18,008 nt of DNA, from positions 1 through 18,008 of the forward strand of contig JAVBTC010000134.1 in the NCBI GenBank assembly GCA_031556405.1, read 5' to 3'. Below, one piece after another: positions 1 through 7,513 of this stretch. Every line of letters begins with the position of its first letter. Position 1 is the stretch's first letter. The notes under the pieces are model-generated. The model saw nothing but the letters and a program-made list of their open reading frames with translations. It was not told the origin of the DNA and ran no database searches. The translations under genes were made by a program, and so were the position numbers. Source of the DNA: WQZF01 sp031556405 (GTDB lineage Bacteria > Pseudomonadota > Gammaproteobacteria > Burkholderiales > Rhodocyclaceae).

Positions 1-22
1 TTCCGAATTTCGGACTCCGACA

Positions 23-859
23 ATGTCATCGCGGTTGCTGCGCGCGCTCGTATTGCTGCTCGTTGCCGCCAATCTCGGTCTGTTCGCGTGGGGTCGCGGT
101 TACTTCGGCGCGGCGGAACGCCCGGAGGCCGCGCGCCTGCAACAGCAGATTCACCCGGAAAACCTGTACGTTCTCGGACGCGGAGAAAGCGATGGAGAGG
201 CTTCGGGCGGCAGCGCCGATTCCACACCTGTCACGCCTGCCGCATCCGCATCCGCATCCACATCGACGCCGCAATCCTCGCCTCCCGCAGGAAACGGTGC
301 TATTTCCGCCACAACGACACAGGCGCAACCGCCCTCTCCTCCCCCCGGAGAAGCCGCGAATTCAGAGCCTCAGGCGCAATCTCAGACCCAATGCCTGGCC
401 TGGAACAAGCTCTCCGACGCGAACGCGAAACGTATCACCGATCTGCTCAAGAGCAAACACCCATCGCTCAAGACCGTCGTCCGTCCAAACAGCGCGGCGG
501 CGACCTGGTGGGTCTATATTCCCCCGTTGCCCAACCGTGCCGCGGCGGAAAAAAAGACAGCGGAACTGAAAAATCTCGATGTTCCGGAATATTTCATCGT
601 CCAGGAAGACGGCCCCCGCCGCCATTCCATTTCGCTGGGGATTTTCTCCAACGAAACCGCCGCCCGGGAACGCCTGAAGGAATTGCAGAACAAGGGAGTG
701 CGCAGTGCCCGCGTCGGCCCGCGTACTTATCACGAGGGCCCGACGAAAACCGTCGAGGCGCGCGGCGGCGCGGAAACCGTCGAGGCCGCGCGCGCCTCCG
801 CGAACACCTTGTCGCCGCCCCTGCCGGCCGTGGCCTGCGACGAGGCGGCGGACCTCTGA
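23..859 (+). CDS. SPOR-domain envelope protein, membrane anchored
   Basis: A 278-residue protein. An N-terminal hydrophobic segment (about residues 5-24) reads as a single inner-membrane anchor. It is followed by a low-complexity Ser/Thr/Ala/Pro/Gln linker (about 50-125). Near the C-terminus (about 190-238) a segment with YFIVQEDG and SLGIFSNETAARERL has the pattern of a SPOR domain, a fold known to bind denuded septal peptidoglycan glycan strands. I infer a periplasmic, possibly septal, role. The start is the first ATG in the window and its ribosome site is weak, so a slightly different start cannot be excluded. It lies 32 bases before coaE on the same strand and is probably co-transcribed with it. 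Genes upstream are outside the window. Family assignment is fairly sure; the specific function is not. Confidence 0.82.
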   Translation: MSSRLLRALVLLLVAANLGLFAWGRGYFGAAERPEAARLQQQIHPENLYVLGRGESDGEASGGSADSTPVTPAASASASTSTPQSSPPAGNGAISATTTQAQPPSPPPGEAANSEPQAQSQTQCLAWNKLSDANAKRITDLLKSKHPSLKTVVRPNSAAATWWVYIPPLPNRAAAEKKTAELKNLDVPEYFIVQEDGPRRHSISLGIFSNETAARERLKELQNKGVRSARVGPRTYHEGPTKTVEARGGAETVEAARASANTLSPPLPAVACDEAADL

Positions 860-891
860 CCTCCCGCCATCGACGAACAATCCCGCAACCT

Positions 892-1491
892 ATGTTCATC
901 ATCGGACTCACCGGCGGCATCGGCAGCGGCAAGAGCACGGTTGCCGAGGAATTTGCCGCGCTCGGCATCGACGTCGTCGATACCGACGCCATCGCGCATG
1001 AATTGACCGCGCCGGGCGGCGCCGCGATTCCGGCCTTGCGCACCGCTTTCGGCGCCGGCATCCTGCGCGCCGATGGCGGACTGGATCGTCCGGCCATGCG
1101 CCGCCTCGTTTTTTCCGACCCCGAAGCAAAAAAAAAGCTGGAGGCCCTGCTGCACCCGATGATCGGAAAAGAAGCGCGCCGCCGTTGCGCCGCCGCCGTC
1201 AGCCCTTACATCGTGCTCATGGTGCCCCTGCTGATCGAAACCGGAAGCTACCGCGACGACTGCCGGCGCATCCTGGTCATCGATTGCAGCGAAGCGACCC
1301 AGCGGCATAGAGTCGCCGCGCGCAGCGGACTGTCCGCGGCGGAAATCGATGCCATCATCGCCAGCCAGGCAAGCCGCGGCGAGCGCCTGCGCGCCGCCGA
1401 CGACGTGATCGACAACGAAGGCGGCAAAGAGACGTTGTCCGTGCAAATCGCGGCGCTGCATCGGCGCTATCTCGAAATGGCGCGTTCATGA
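892..1491 (+). CDS. coaE: Dephospho-CoA kinase
   Basis: A 199-residue protein of the usual CoaE length. It phosphorylates the 3'-hydroxyl of the ribose of dephospho-CoA with ATP, the last step of coenzyme A synthesis, in the cytosol. It opens with FIIGLTGGIGSGKST, where GGIGSGKST is the P-loop. The following VVDTDAIAHEL (substrate-site Asp), the central LLHPMI and VPLLIETG segments, and a late SRGERLRAADDVIDNEGG segment are all typical of CoaE. The reading frame is open much further upstream, but the ATG at 892 places the P-loop at the family's normal distance from the N-terminus. The gene precedes zapD, as in many proteobacteria. Nothing in it looks damaged. Confidence 0.96.
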   Translation: MFIIGLTGGIGSGKSTVAEEFAALGIDVVDTDAIAHELTAPGGAAIPALRTAFGAGILRADGGLDRPAMRRLVFSDPEAKKKLEALLHPMIGKEARRRCAAAVSPYIVLMVPLLIETGSYRDDCRRILVIDCSEATQRHRVAARSGLSAAEIDAIIASQASRGERLRAADDVIDNEGGKETLSVQIAALHRRYLEMARS

Positions 1492-1524
1492 TCCATGCGA
1501 CTGCCGCCTCCCCCGACCCATTCG

Positions 1525-1558
1525 GGAATAATTCCGTAACGATATTATGCAAAATATC
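1525..1558. repeat. Two short inverted repeats between coaE and zapD
   Basis: The 144-base gap between coaE and zapD contains GGAAT-A-ATTCC (1525-1535) and GATATT-N6-AATATC (1541-1558). Neither is followed by a T tract, so they are not convincing terminators. They could be operator half-sites or chance. No clear promoter hexamers were identified here. Confidence 0.3.
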
Positions 1559-1635
1559 CGAATCAGGTTGAGCTTTCCCCGAAAATCCTTCAGAATCGGA
1601 GGAATTTTCTCGTTTCGGATGGACGCTGCGGCGGC

Positions 1636-2394
1636 ATGATTACTTACGAATACCCCTTCAATGAGCGCACTCGTACCCTGTTGCGCCTGGAGGACCTGTT
1701 CGAGAAGGTTGCCCACTTCATGCGCCAGGAAAACGCGCTGGAGCACCACGTGGCGCTCACCACGCTTTTCGAGATCCTGGAAGTCGCCGGCCGTTCCGAT
1801 TTCAAGATGGACCTGGTTCACGAACTGGAACGGCAGCGACAGGCGCTGCTGGCATTCCGCAACAACCCGGAAATCTCGGAAGAAGCGCTTTCCGGCGCCC
1901 TGCTCGAAATCGAGCAGGCTTCCGCCGCGCTGCTCGCCCTGCCGGGGAAGATCGGGCAGCAACTGAAAGAAAACGACTGGCTGATGGGGATCAAAAGCCG
2001 TACCGGCATTCCCGGCGGCGTCTGCGAATTCGATCTCCCGTCCTACCACTACTGGCTCCATCGCCCGGTGGAGATGCGCCGCGCCGCACTCGATTCCTGG
2101 CTGCAATCGCTGCATCCGCTCTGGAGCGGCCTGTCGATCGTCCTGAGATTTCTGCGCGCCAGCGGACACAGCGAACCCCATATGGCGAAAAAGGGCATCT
2201 TCCAGCTTGTCCTGGGCGGCGGCAGCACAGCCCAGATGGTGCGCGTTTCCCTCGCCCCGGAAACACCCTACGTTCCGGAAATCAGCGCCAACCGCTACGC
2301 TTTCAACATCCGTTTCACCACTCCCGACAGCAGCCTTCGTTCGCGTCCCTGCGATGCAGACGTCGAATTTGAAATGACATTCTGCTCGCTATAA
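1636..2394 (+). CDS. zapD: Cell division protein ZapD (FtsZ-bundling)
   Basis: A 252-residue protein of the ZapD/YacF (DUF1342) family, which cross-links FtsZ protofilaments and supports Z-ring assembly in the cytosol. The N-terminal stretch YEYPFNERTRTLLRLEDLF is the family signature. Further conserved-looking blocks are NDWLMGIKSRTGIPGG, LPSYHYWLHRP and the C-terminal YVPEISANRYAFNIRF. Length matches the family (about 250). The ATG at 1636 matches the usual N-terminus, but its ribosome site is poor. A purine-rich GGAGGA lies about 32 bases upstream, in front of a 6-codon ORF (ATG at 1619) whose TGA overlaps the zapD ATG, which might couple translation. The usual neighbour yacG (a small zinc protein) is not found after zapD. 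Confidence 0.94.
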   Translation: MITYEYPFNERTRTLLRLEDLFEKVAHFMRQENALEHHVALTTLFEILEVAGRSDFKMDLVHELERQRQALLAFRNNPEISEEALSGALLEIEQASAALLALPGKIGQQLKENDWLMGIKSRTGIPGGVCEFDLPSYHYWLHRPVEMRRAALDSWLQSLHPLWSGLSIVLRFLRASGHSEPHMAKKGIFQLVLGGGSTAQMVRVSLAPETPYVPEISANRYAFNIRFTTPDSSLRSRPCDADVEFEMTFCSL

Positions 2395-2784
2395 ACGCCC
2401 CTTCCCTATTCTATTCGCGCCGCAACTGAACCGTATCGGATGCATTCCGAATCCTGAAGGCCTCGCGCCAAATTCCAGATTTAAATAATAATTAACGCGT
2501 AAAACAAGCTACATACATGATACTAAATTTCATTTGATATAGAAAATCATAGCGCCTTCGGCAGTCCGCAGGAATAACGAACGGCCAATCCTTTCCTGGA
2601 AGAAGCGACTCGCGTACAGAGGCGAATTGAAGACCTTCGGTCAGGGATAAATAAAATCCATCCGGATCACCGGAACACATTGCCCGGCGCGCCCGCTCGC
2701 AAACGCCGAGGCTCCAGCATTTCCAAGCCCCCCCCGCGACACCTCCGTTTTATCGCCGTCCCGGCTCAAACGAGGGCAGTATGC

Positions 2785-2812
2785 TTGACTTTTAAATGAG
2801 AATAATTATCAT
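2785..2812 (+). promoter_or_regulatory. Sigma70-like promoter of the DUF2325 gene
   Basis: TTGACT (2785-2790, 5 of 6 to the -35 consensus) and TATCAT (2807-2812, 5 of 6 to the -10 consensus) are separated by 16 bases. Transcription would begin near 2819, about 120 bases before the preferred ATG at 2940. The -10 is covered by a Fur box. Confidence 0.6.
2797..2811. promoter_or_regulatory. Fur box overlapping the -10 of the DUF2325 gene
   Basis: TGAGAATAATTATCA matches the 7-1-7 Fur core TGATAAT-N-ATTATCA at 14 of 15 positions, counting the free centre base. It overlaps the predicted -10 hexamer, the classic arrangement for repression by Fe(II)-Fur. A second independent Fur-like box controls the convergent porin gene, which strengthens the call. 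Confidence 0.75.
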
Positions 2813-2866
2813 TTGTTTCAAATGATCCATGCTGCGGCCTTGTGACGTGGCGCAACACAATCGTTC

Positions 2867-2902
2867 GCATCCGTTTCCGCATCTATTTCAGCATCTATTT
2901 CA
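2867..2902. repeat. Three tandem 12-bp repeats in the DUF2325 leader
   Basis: GCATCTATTTCA occurs twice in perfect tandem (2879-2890 and 2891-2902), preceded by a diverged copy GCATCCGTTTCC (2867-2878). In the frame of the downstream gene these would encode His-Pro/Leu-Phe-X units. They lie between the predicted transcription start and the preferred start codon. Confidence 0.7.
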
Positions 2903-2939
2903 CCTCCTTCCGCATCGCTCCTTTATCCGGGGATATCTC

Positions 2940-4802
2940 ATGAAGTTCGCCAACAGCTTCGGAAAGAAAAAAATCGATTTCGATGCGCTCGCGCTCTTTC
3001 CCTCGCTGTCGTCTCCGGAACCGGCGCTTTTTCCCGAAGGCGACGATTCCGGCATCGACTCCGACGGCGAAGCGGAAGGTCAACCGCGCACCTTGCTTGC
3101 CGGCGTTCTCGTACTGGTCGACGGCTACCGGCGCCGGCCTTCGAGCCGCTTGGCATTGTGCATCGCCAACCATTTCCGCGATTTTGCCGCCCATCGGGGC
3201 GCCGATCCGGTCTTGCGTGAAATAGCGCGAAGACTGGAAAACGAATGGCGCCATTTGAGCGATACCGCCGACGGAAGAATCGATGCGAACGAGAACGAGC
3301 AACCATCGTCCGGAGAAAACACCATCATGCCAGCACCCCCTTCGAAACCCTCCTCGTCCACCAGAACCGCTGCCGGAAAACCGGTTTCCGGCCCAGGCTC
3401 GAATCGTCAGAGCGGCGGATTCGTCAATCTCGTGGCGCGGCGCCTGCCATTGGCGAATGCCATACAGTCCGAGCTTCCGCAATCCATGCCCCGGCCCCCG
3501 GCCCCTTCCACGTCCTCCTCTCCCACGGCGAAGCAGGGTACGGAAAGCAATACGGAAAAACGCAACCTCGGCACACGCAGAAAGCTCTGGCAGCTCGATC
3601 ATCAATATCACTGTCCGGTCGTCGGGACCTGTCTGCCGGTCGGCGAGTTGCGCCGCCTGGCGCGCCGTGCCGGAGTCGACGCCGGTACGGTAAGCACGAT
3701 GAGCGATTACGCGCTACATGTAATGATGGTCGGCCACGCGCAGGAACGCACCCCTGTCGCCGAGGCGATACAGCGTGAACTCGACCGCCGCTATAAGGCC
3801 GCCATCAGCCGTTTCGCGTCGGCGCGCGACAGCGACGATCTGCTGGCGCTGTGGCACGACGTCCTGGCGCGCGGCGACGTGGCGGCGGGATTGTGGGCGG
3901 CGCTGACGCACCCGGCGGCGGAGAAGGAAGTCACGCGGCAGGTTTACGGCGACATCCACATGCTCTCGCATCAGGTCGGAGCGGGGCACCGCGCCGATCT
4001 GAAACGGCTGGCGCTGCTCGAAGACAAATGCACCGAGCAGGTCGCCGCCGCGCGGCACGACCGCGAACGCGCAATGCGCCGCATCGCAGAACTCGAAGCG
4101 GCCCTCGCCGTGCGCGAAGAGAAACTGGCGATGGCGACGCACGCCCTGCACGAGCACGCCGCGGCGCGGGAACGCCAGGAACGCGAATTATCGCTGGCCG
4201 AGAAGGCGCGAGCGAGCGAAAGCGAATTACGGCGCGGTTACGAGGCGCTGGAACGCAAACTGAACGCCGCGCGCGGCGAGATCACGGGATTGAAGCGCCG
4301 TCTCGAGGCGCAGGATGAGGAACTGGAAGAATTGCGCACCGAACACGAGGCGGCGGAATCGGTGCTGGCCGCGTTGGTATCGCTGAACGGAAACGGATGC
4401 CATGGCAGTGCATCCGCCGGCGGCGATTGTGAAGATTGTGAGAATTGTCCCGAGGCGACTTCGGCGGCGGCACGGCTCAATGGCCGCTGTTTACTTTGCA
4501 TCGGTGGACGCGAAGGGCTGGTCGACCGCTACCGCGGTTTGGTGGAACGCTGTGGCGGGCGTTTTCTGCATCACGATGGCGGCATTGAAGACAACCCGAA
4601 ACGGCTGGAAGCGACGCTGGCATGCGCCGACGCAATCGTCTGTCAGGCCGGATGTGTCAGCCACGCCGCCTATTGGCGGCTCAAGGAATATTGCAAGCGT
4701 TACAACAAACCCTGTGTTTATCTGAAGCGCGCCAGCGTTTCCAGCTTCGCTCGCGGCATTGCGCTATTGGCGGGAGAAGACAATACCGAACGCTTGAATT
4801 GA
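2940..4802 (+). CDS. DUF2325-domain protein with central coiled coil
   Basis: A 620-residue protein if translated from ATG 2940, which has GGGG-type ribosome-site bases about 8 upstream. The frame stays open to an ATG at 2829, but that start would lie about 10 bases from the predicted transcript start with no ribosome site. Regions: an acidic, low-complexity N-terminal part with a Pro/Ser linker; a region beginning LWQLDHQYHCPVVGTCLPVGEL; a long Glu/Arg/Ala-rich coiled coil (about residues 350-480); a Cys cluster DCEDCENCP (about 494-505); and a C-terminal DUF2325 domain (about 516-612) with LLCIGGREG, HHDGGIEDN and ADAIVCQAGCVSHAAYWRLK. No biochemical function is established for this family to my knowledge. 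The Cys cluster suggests metal or redox sensitivity (inference). A Fur box on its promoter points to expression under iron limitation. Confidence 0.85.
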   Translation: MKFANSFGKKKIDFDALALFPSLSSPEPALFPEGDDSGIDSDGEAEGQPRTLLAGVLVLVDGYRRRPSSRLALCIANHFRDFAAHRGADPVLREIARRLENEWRHLSDTADGRIDANENEQPSSGENTIMPAPPSKPSSSTRTAAGKPVSGPGSNRQSGGFVNLVARRLPLANAIQSELPQSMPRPPAPSTSSSPTAKQGTESNTEKRNLGTRRKLWQLDHQYHCPVVGTCLPVGELRRLARRAGVDAGTVSTMSDYALHVMMVGHAQERTPVAEAIQRELDRRYKAAISRFASARDSDDLLALWHDVLARGDVAAGLWAALTHPAAEKEVTRQVYGDIHMLSHQVGAGHRADLKRLALLEDKCTEQVAAARHDRERAMRRIAELEAALAVREEKLAMATHALHEHAAARERQERELSLAEKARASESELRRGYEALERKLNAARGEITGLKRRLEAQDEELEELRTEHEAAESVLAALVSLNGNGCHGSASAGGDCEDCENCPEATSAAARLNGRCLLCIGGREGLVDRYRGLVERCGGRFLHHDGGIEDNPKRLEATLACADAIVCQAGCVSHAAYWRLKEYCKRYNKPCVYLKRASVSSFARGIALLAGEDNTERLN

Positions 4803-4874
4803 GCCATGGGTACGAACCAAATTCCAAATATAATTGAATATTGTTTAATAGTTGTAGTGACATTCAAGAACAAA

Positions 4875-4961
4875 TTATTTTTGTATTTGGAAAAATTGCC
4901 GTCGAATCGTTTCTCCTTGCGGTCTTTCCGTCGACATCGCGCCGACGGAAATTCGCTTCAT
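4875..4961 (-). CDS. Possible 28-residue ORF following the porin gene
   Basis: A short ORF on the porin strand. Its ribosome site AAGGAGA overlaps the porin stop region (TGAAGGAGAGCGCATG), and its ATG lies 10 bases past that stop. It would encode a basic peptide, MKRISVGAMSTERPQGE followed by IRRQFFQIQK, with no transmembrane or signal segment. The positioning is what supports it. Length and lack of recognisable family argue for caution; the purine-rich stretch may be chance. Confidence 0.3.
   Translation of the reverse strand: MKRISVGAMSTERPQGETIRRQFFQIQK
4925..4951. repeat. Perfect 9-bp inverted repeat between convergent genes
   Basis: TTTCCGTCG (4925-4933) and CGACGGAAA (4943-4951) can form a 9-bp hairpin with a 9-base loop. 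It lies between the 3' ends of the DUF2325 gene and the porin gene. Neither strand shows a T tract after the stem, so it is not a typical intrinsic terminator. It may still protect transcript ends or stop transcription weakly. Confidence 0.5.
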
Positions 4962-4971
4962 GCGCTCTCCT

Positions 4972-6501
4972 TCAGAAATTGACCTGCGCGCGCAGCCCGT
5001 AAATCGTGATCGACGATTGCTCGGAATTACCGCCCGGGTTGCGGATGTACTGAAAGTCCGGTGAGAGTTCGAACGATTTGCTGAGGTGGAAACGGTAATA
5101 CAGTTCGGCGACCTTCTCGTAACCGGAAGCGGCATATGCATAAGTGACGGCATCGTCGCGCACACCGTTGCCGATGCCCCCGTCCTCGAAGCCGGCGCTG
5201 TCGCGGGCATAACCGTTGCTGGTACGCTGCAGGCCGAACGCGAAACCGAGCACATCCTCGGCACGGCTCCAGGAGGCGCCGCTCAACTCGCCGCCGAAGG
5301 AATAGGCTGTGTCGAAACGGGCGCCTCCCTTCGCCATATTCCACGCCAGCCGCGTAAACAGGGTCAATCCTTCACCAACTTCCTGATCCGCGGAAATACC
5401 TATGCCGCTGCGCCGATACACGGCTTCGTCATAACCAGGCGCCTGGCCGTTGTGCCAATAGGTGAGCCGGTAATTCCCCGGCCTGCCGAAGAGTTGCGTT
5501 TCCTTTTCGGCTTGGGCAATGAAAAGCGGCGACGAAAACGTATGCGAAAAATCCGCGCCCCGGCCCGCTCCAAAGAGCCCGAGCGAAAACCTCCATTTAC
5601 CCCATTTCTCGCTTTCCTCGGCGTAGGAAACGCGAATCCCCGGAGAAAAACCGTTTTTGTCGACACCGATATCGCCGCCCGCATCGAGCAGCGCGTTATG
5701 CACGAAAACGGTATTGAGGAACTGCTTCGCCTCGTCGTTGGCTACCGCGTTCTGATCGAAGAAGATAAAGGGATCCATCTTGCCGAAATTGAATTCCAGC
5801 GATCCTTTCGACGCGGACGTCAGGCCGGACGCAAACGGAATTTTGCCCTGATACCAGATCTGTCCCAGCACCGCGGCGGAATCGTCGGGCGCAAACGACA
5901 ACGGACGGAAAGCGGTGGCGTTGGGTCTTGCATAAACCGGTATTTCATTCAAACCCAGCCCCTGCCCCATGCGGAAATGCGCGAACAGCAGGTTTTCCAT
6001 CGTTCCGATCTGCGGCAAGGGCACGCCCAGCGAAAGATCGGCACGGTAATTGAGCTGACTGTGTTTCTCGACGAAATCGTGTCCGACCCCGCTGGGCGAC
6101 TGCGCCACCGAAGTGAAAGAAAGATTGGCCTCGAACTTGTCGAGCCGATCGAGAAATTCCATTGCCCGCGCGGCACGCTGCTCGGAAGTATCCTGAAATT
6201 CAAGGTTATCGACGCGTGCCGAGGCCGAACCGGCATCTTCCTTCGCTTCCGCTGCGCTCCGGTTCTGCGCCCGTGCCGTGACCAGCTCGCGTTCGAGCTC
6301 GGCATTGCGTTGTTCCAGACGGTCGAGCCGCTCGTTCATTTTTTGTATCAGTTGCAGCAATTCCGTCTGAGTCGTGGACGCGGGTGCCACCGCGGAAATC
6401 TCTTCCGCAGCGTATGCACTGCCGGTAATCGACAGGCCGACAGACAGACCGGCACAAAGGAATACCTGGGAAATCCGTTCGGCCAGAGGACGCAACCGCA
6501 T
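4972..6501 (-). CDS. OprB-like outer-membrane porin with N-terminal coiled coil
   Basis: A 509-residue protein. The ATG at 6501 is preceded by GGAGA at 9 bases and starts a signal peptide ending near SAYAA (residues 28-32). A heptad-rich segment (about 46-80, LLQLIQKMNERLDRLEQRNAEL) reads as a coiled coil. The rest alternates in the manner of a beta-barrel (aromatic-rich strands, LTYWHNGQAPGY, GLTLFTRLAWN, ELYYRFHLSKSFELSPDFQYI) and ends in a terminal Phe, the usual outer-membrane insertion signal. Strand patterns resemble OprB-type carbohydrate porins. Signal peptide plus coiled coil plus OprB barrel also resembles cyanobacterial porins linked to iron uptake. A Fur-type palindrome in the promoter favours an iron-related role (inference). 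The open frame continues to 6654, but that start lacks support. Solute specificity is unknown. Confidence 0.85.
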   Translation of the reverse strand: MRLRPLAERISQVFLCAGLSVGLSITGSAYAAEEISAVAPASTTQTELLQLIQKMNERLDRLEQRNAELERELVTARAQNRSAAEAKEDAGSASARVDNLEFQDTSEQRAARAMEFLDRLDKFEANLSFTSVAQSPSGVGHDFVEKHSQLNYRADLSLGVPLPQIGTMENLLFAHFRMGQGLGLNEIPVYARPNATAFRPLSFAPDDSAAVLGQIWYQGKIPFASGLTSASKGSLEFNFGKMDPFIFFDQNAVANDEAKQFLNTVFVHNALLDAGGDIGVDKNGFSPGIRVSYAEESEKWGKWRFSLGLFGAGRGADFSHTFSSPLFIAQAEKETQLFGRPGNYRLTYWHNGQAPGYDEAVYRRSGIGISADQEVGEGLTLFTRLAWNMAKGGARFDTAYSFGGELSGASWSRAEDVLGFAFGLQRTSNGYARDSAGFEDGGIGNGVRDDAVTYAYAASGYEKVAELYYRFHLSKSFELSPDFQYIRNPGGNSEQSSITIYGLRAQVNF

Positions 6502-6726
6502 GGCGGCACGTCTCCGACACCGATTTTCAGCAATACGGATCGAACAGCCCGTTTCGACAACGGGCAAAGACAGAAGACGACGAATAGCCACGCTCAACTC
6601 CGAAAACAGGATGAAATGAAACGAATCCGGCCGGAATGGAGCTGTCCGAAACACCCGCTTTGTTCATGATTATGAATATTTTTCGCAAAGCGGCTTACAA
6701 CCTGCATTCCTCCCAACCAAGGGTGG

Positions 6727-6755
6727 AATGTAAATGATAAGACTTATCATTACAA
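6727..6755 (-). promoter_or_regulatory. Promoter of the porin gene
   Basis: Reading leftward, TTGTAA (6755-6750) and TACATT (6732-6727) are spaced by exactly 17 bases, and that spacer is almost wholly the Fur-like palindrome. Hexamer matches to consensus are moderate (4 of 6 each). Transcription would begin near 6720. Confidence 0.5.
6733..6751. promoter_or_regulatory. Fur-type palindrome in the porin promoter
   Basis: AATGATAAG-A-CTTATCATT is a perfect 9-1-9 inverted repeat. Its core TGATAAGACTTATCA matches the 7-1-7 Fur consensus at 13 of 15 positions. It sits between the -35 and -10 hexamers, so bound Fur would block RNA polymerase. The two deviations are symmetrical, so another dimeric repressor remains possible. 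Confidence 0.7.
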
Positions 6756-7102
6756 GATCGAGATTGATATTTGGCTAAAAAATTCCTGGCGGCAAAACAA
6801 TATCGCTTCGGCAAGCCGATACTTGAACGACCAACAGGCCTCCACAGCCTCTCCCGTTCGGAAAAGACAAGAGACTCCGGGAATTCCCGTAGACGCCCGG
6901 CTCTGCGAGGAACTGCGGCCTGAATATCCGGGAATGGACTATCGCGCGTGAAACGGTAAACGACGTCGCACGGAACGCCGTGACAGGGGAAAGAATGAAT
7001 TTCGCCGGCTGGGTTTGATTTTTCGATTTTTTGCCCGCGCGGCAAAGTATCCGGTTATTTTCGAACATCCCGCATGCGGACATCGCTTCCGCACAAGTCT
7101 TG

Positions 7103-7126
7103 AAAAAAACTACGGCATGCTCTGCC
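7103..7126 (-). terminator. Weak terminator candidate after the roadblock gene
   Basis: Reading leftward, a short GGCA-gagca-TGCC stem (7126-7114) is followed four bases later by a run of seven T (7109-7103). The stem is only 4 bp, so this may be a weak intrinsic terminator or chance. Confidence 0.3.
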
Positions 7127-7150
7127 CGGATTCAGCAATTCCTCGCCGGA

Positions 7151-7513
7151 TCACAGAATTTTTCCGATGACGTCGGCGGCGCGCCGGGCTTCCTGGAACA
7201 CCGGGTCCAGCCGTGCCGAGGATGGCGCGCAAACGCACAGCAGCGCGTGGGTTCCGGCGCGGCGCAACAGCATGTGGCCGCTCTCGCCCTGTATGAAAAG
7301 CTGTTCCAGTTCGCCATATCCCAATGTATCGGACATCCGGCCTGCCAGCGAGAACATGGCGGCTCCTATCGCGCCGACGCGGTTCGCGTCGAGATCGGCG
7401 GAAAATTGCGACACCAGGGCCAGCCCATCGTTGGAAATCACAGCCGAAGCTTCTATTCCAGCCGCGCTCGCATTGAGTTCGCGGAGGACGAAATTGAGCA
7501 TTTCCCGAGACAT
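7151..7513 (-). CDS. Roadblock/LC7-domain protein
   Basis: A 120-residue single-domain protein. It has an N-terminal helix (MLNFVLRELNA), then GIEASAVISNDGLALVSQ, a central DANRVGAIGAAMFSLAGRMSDTLG helix, and ELEQLFIQGESGHMLLRRAG, the order of a roadblock/LC7 (MglB-like) domain. In bacteria these proteins usually dimerise and regulate small Ras-like GTPases such as MglA. No GTPase gene lies in this window, so the partner is unknown. GGAAAG four bases before the ATG is an acceptable ribosome site. It is the last gene of a leftward group that begins with mltA. Confidence 0.82.
   Translation of the reverse strand: MSREMLNFVLRELNASAAGIEASAVISNDGLALVSQFSADLDANRVGAIGAAMFSLAGRMSDTLGYGELEQLFIQGESGHMLLRRAGTHALLCVCAPSSARLDPVFQEARRAADVIGKIL

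Larger units (their letters stand above)
2395..2939. other. Intergenic region with Fur-type promoter and DUF2325 leader
   Basis: This stretch of 545 bases has no gene I would call. Its left part is AT-rich around 2480-2530. It contains a 62-codon leftward ORF (2492-2680) that resembles no family I recognise and is probably spurious. The right part holds the promoter and Fur box listed separately, then a roughly 120-base leader with 12-bp tandem repeats. Confidence 0.6.
6502..7150. other. Intergenic region: porin leader, Fur promoter, no convincing gene
   Basis: This stretch of 649 bases contains the porin promoter and Fur box, and a roughly 220-base porin leader. Two overlapping leftward ORFs (6695-7045 and 6775-7083) cover the right part. 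They match no family I know, and the first runs through the promoter. I treat both as non-coding. Confidence 0.55.

Noticed and set aside
2492..2680. Leftward 62-codon ORF after zapD, considered as a yacG replacement or small gene
   Set aside because: It lacks the Cys pattern of YacG, has no ribosome site I could see and no recognisable family.
2900..2909. TCACCTCCTT, identical to the anti-Shine-Dalgarno end of 16S rRNA, in the DUF2325 leader
   Set aside because: A 10-base match is likely by chance, it is partly within the tandem repeat, and no AGGAGG partner lies nearby to pair with it.
5086..6669. Long rightward ORF opposite the porin gene
   Set aside because: It is a mirror frame of a well-supported porin with signal peptide and terminal Phe; its product has no domain logic.
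7070..7079. CCGCATGCGG palindrome
   Set aside because: A 10-base palindrome in GC-rich DNA is common by chance and has no promoter context.
6695..7083. Overlapping leftward ORFs between the porin and roadblock genes
   Set aside because: They are unlike known proteins and overlap each other in different frames, and the first crosses the porin promoter and Fur box.
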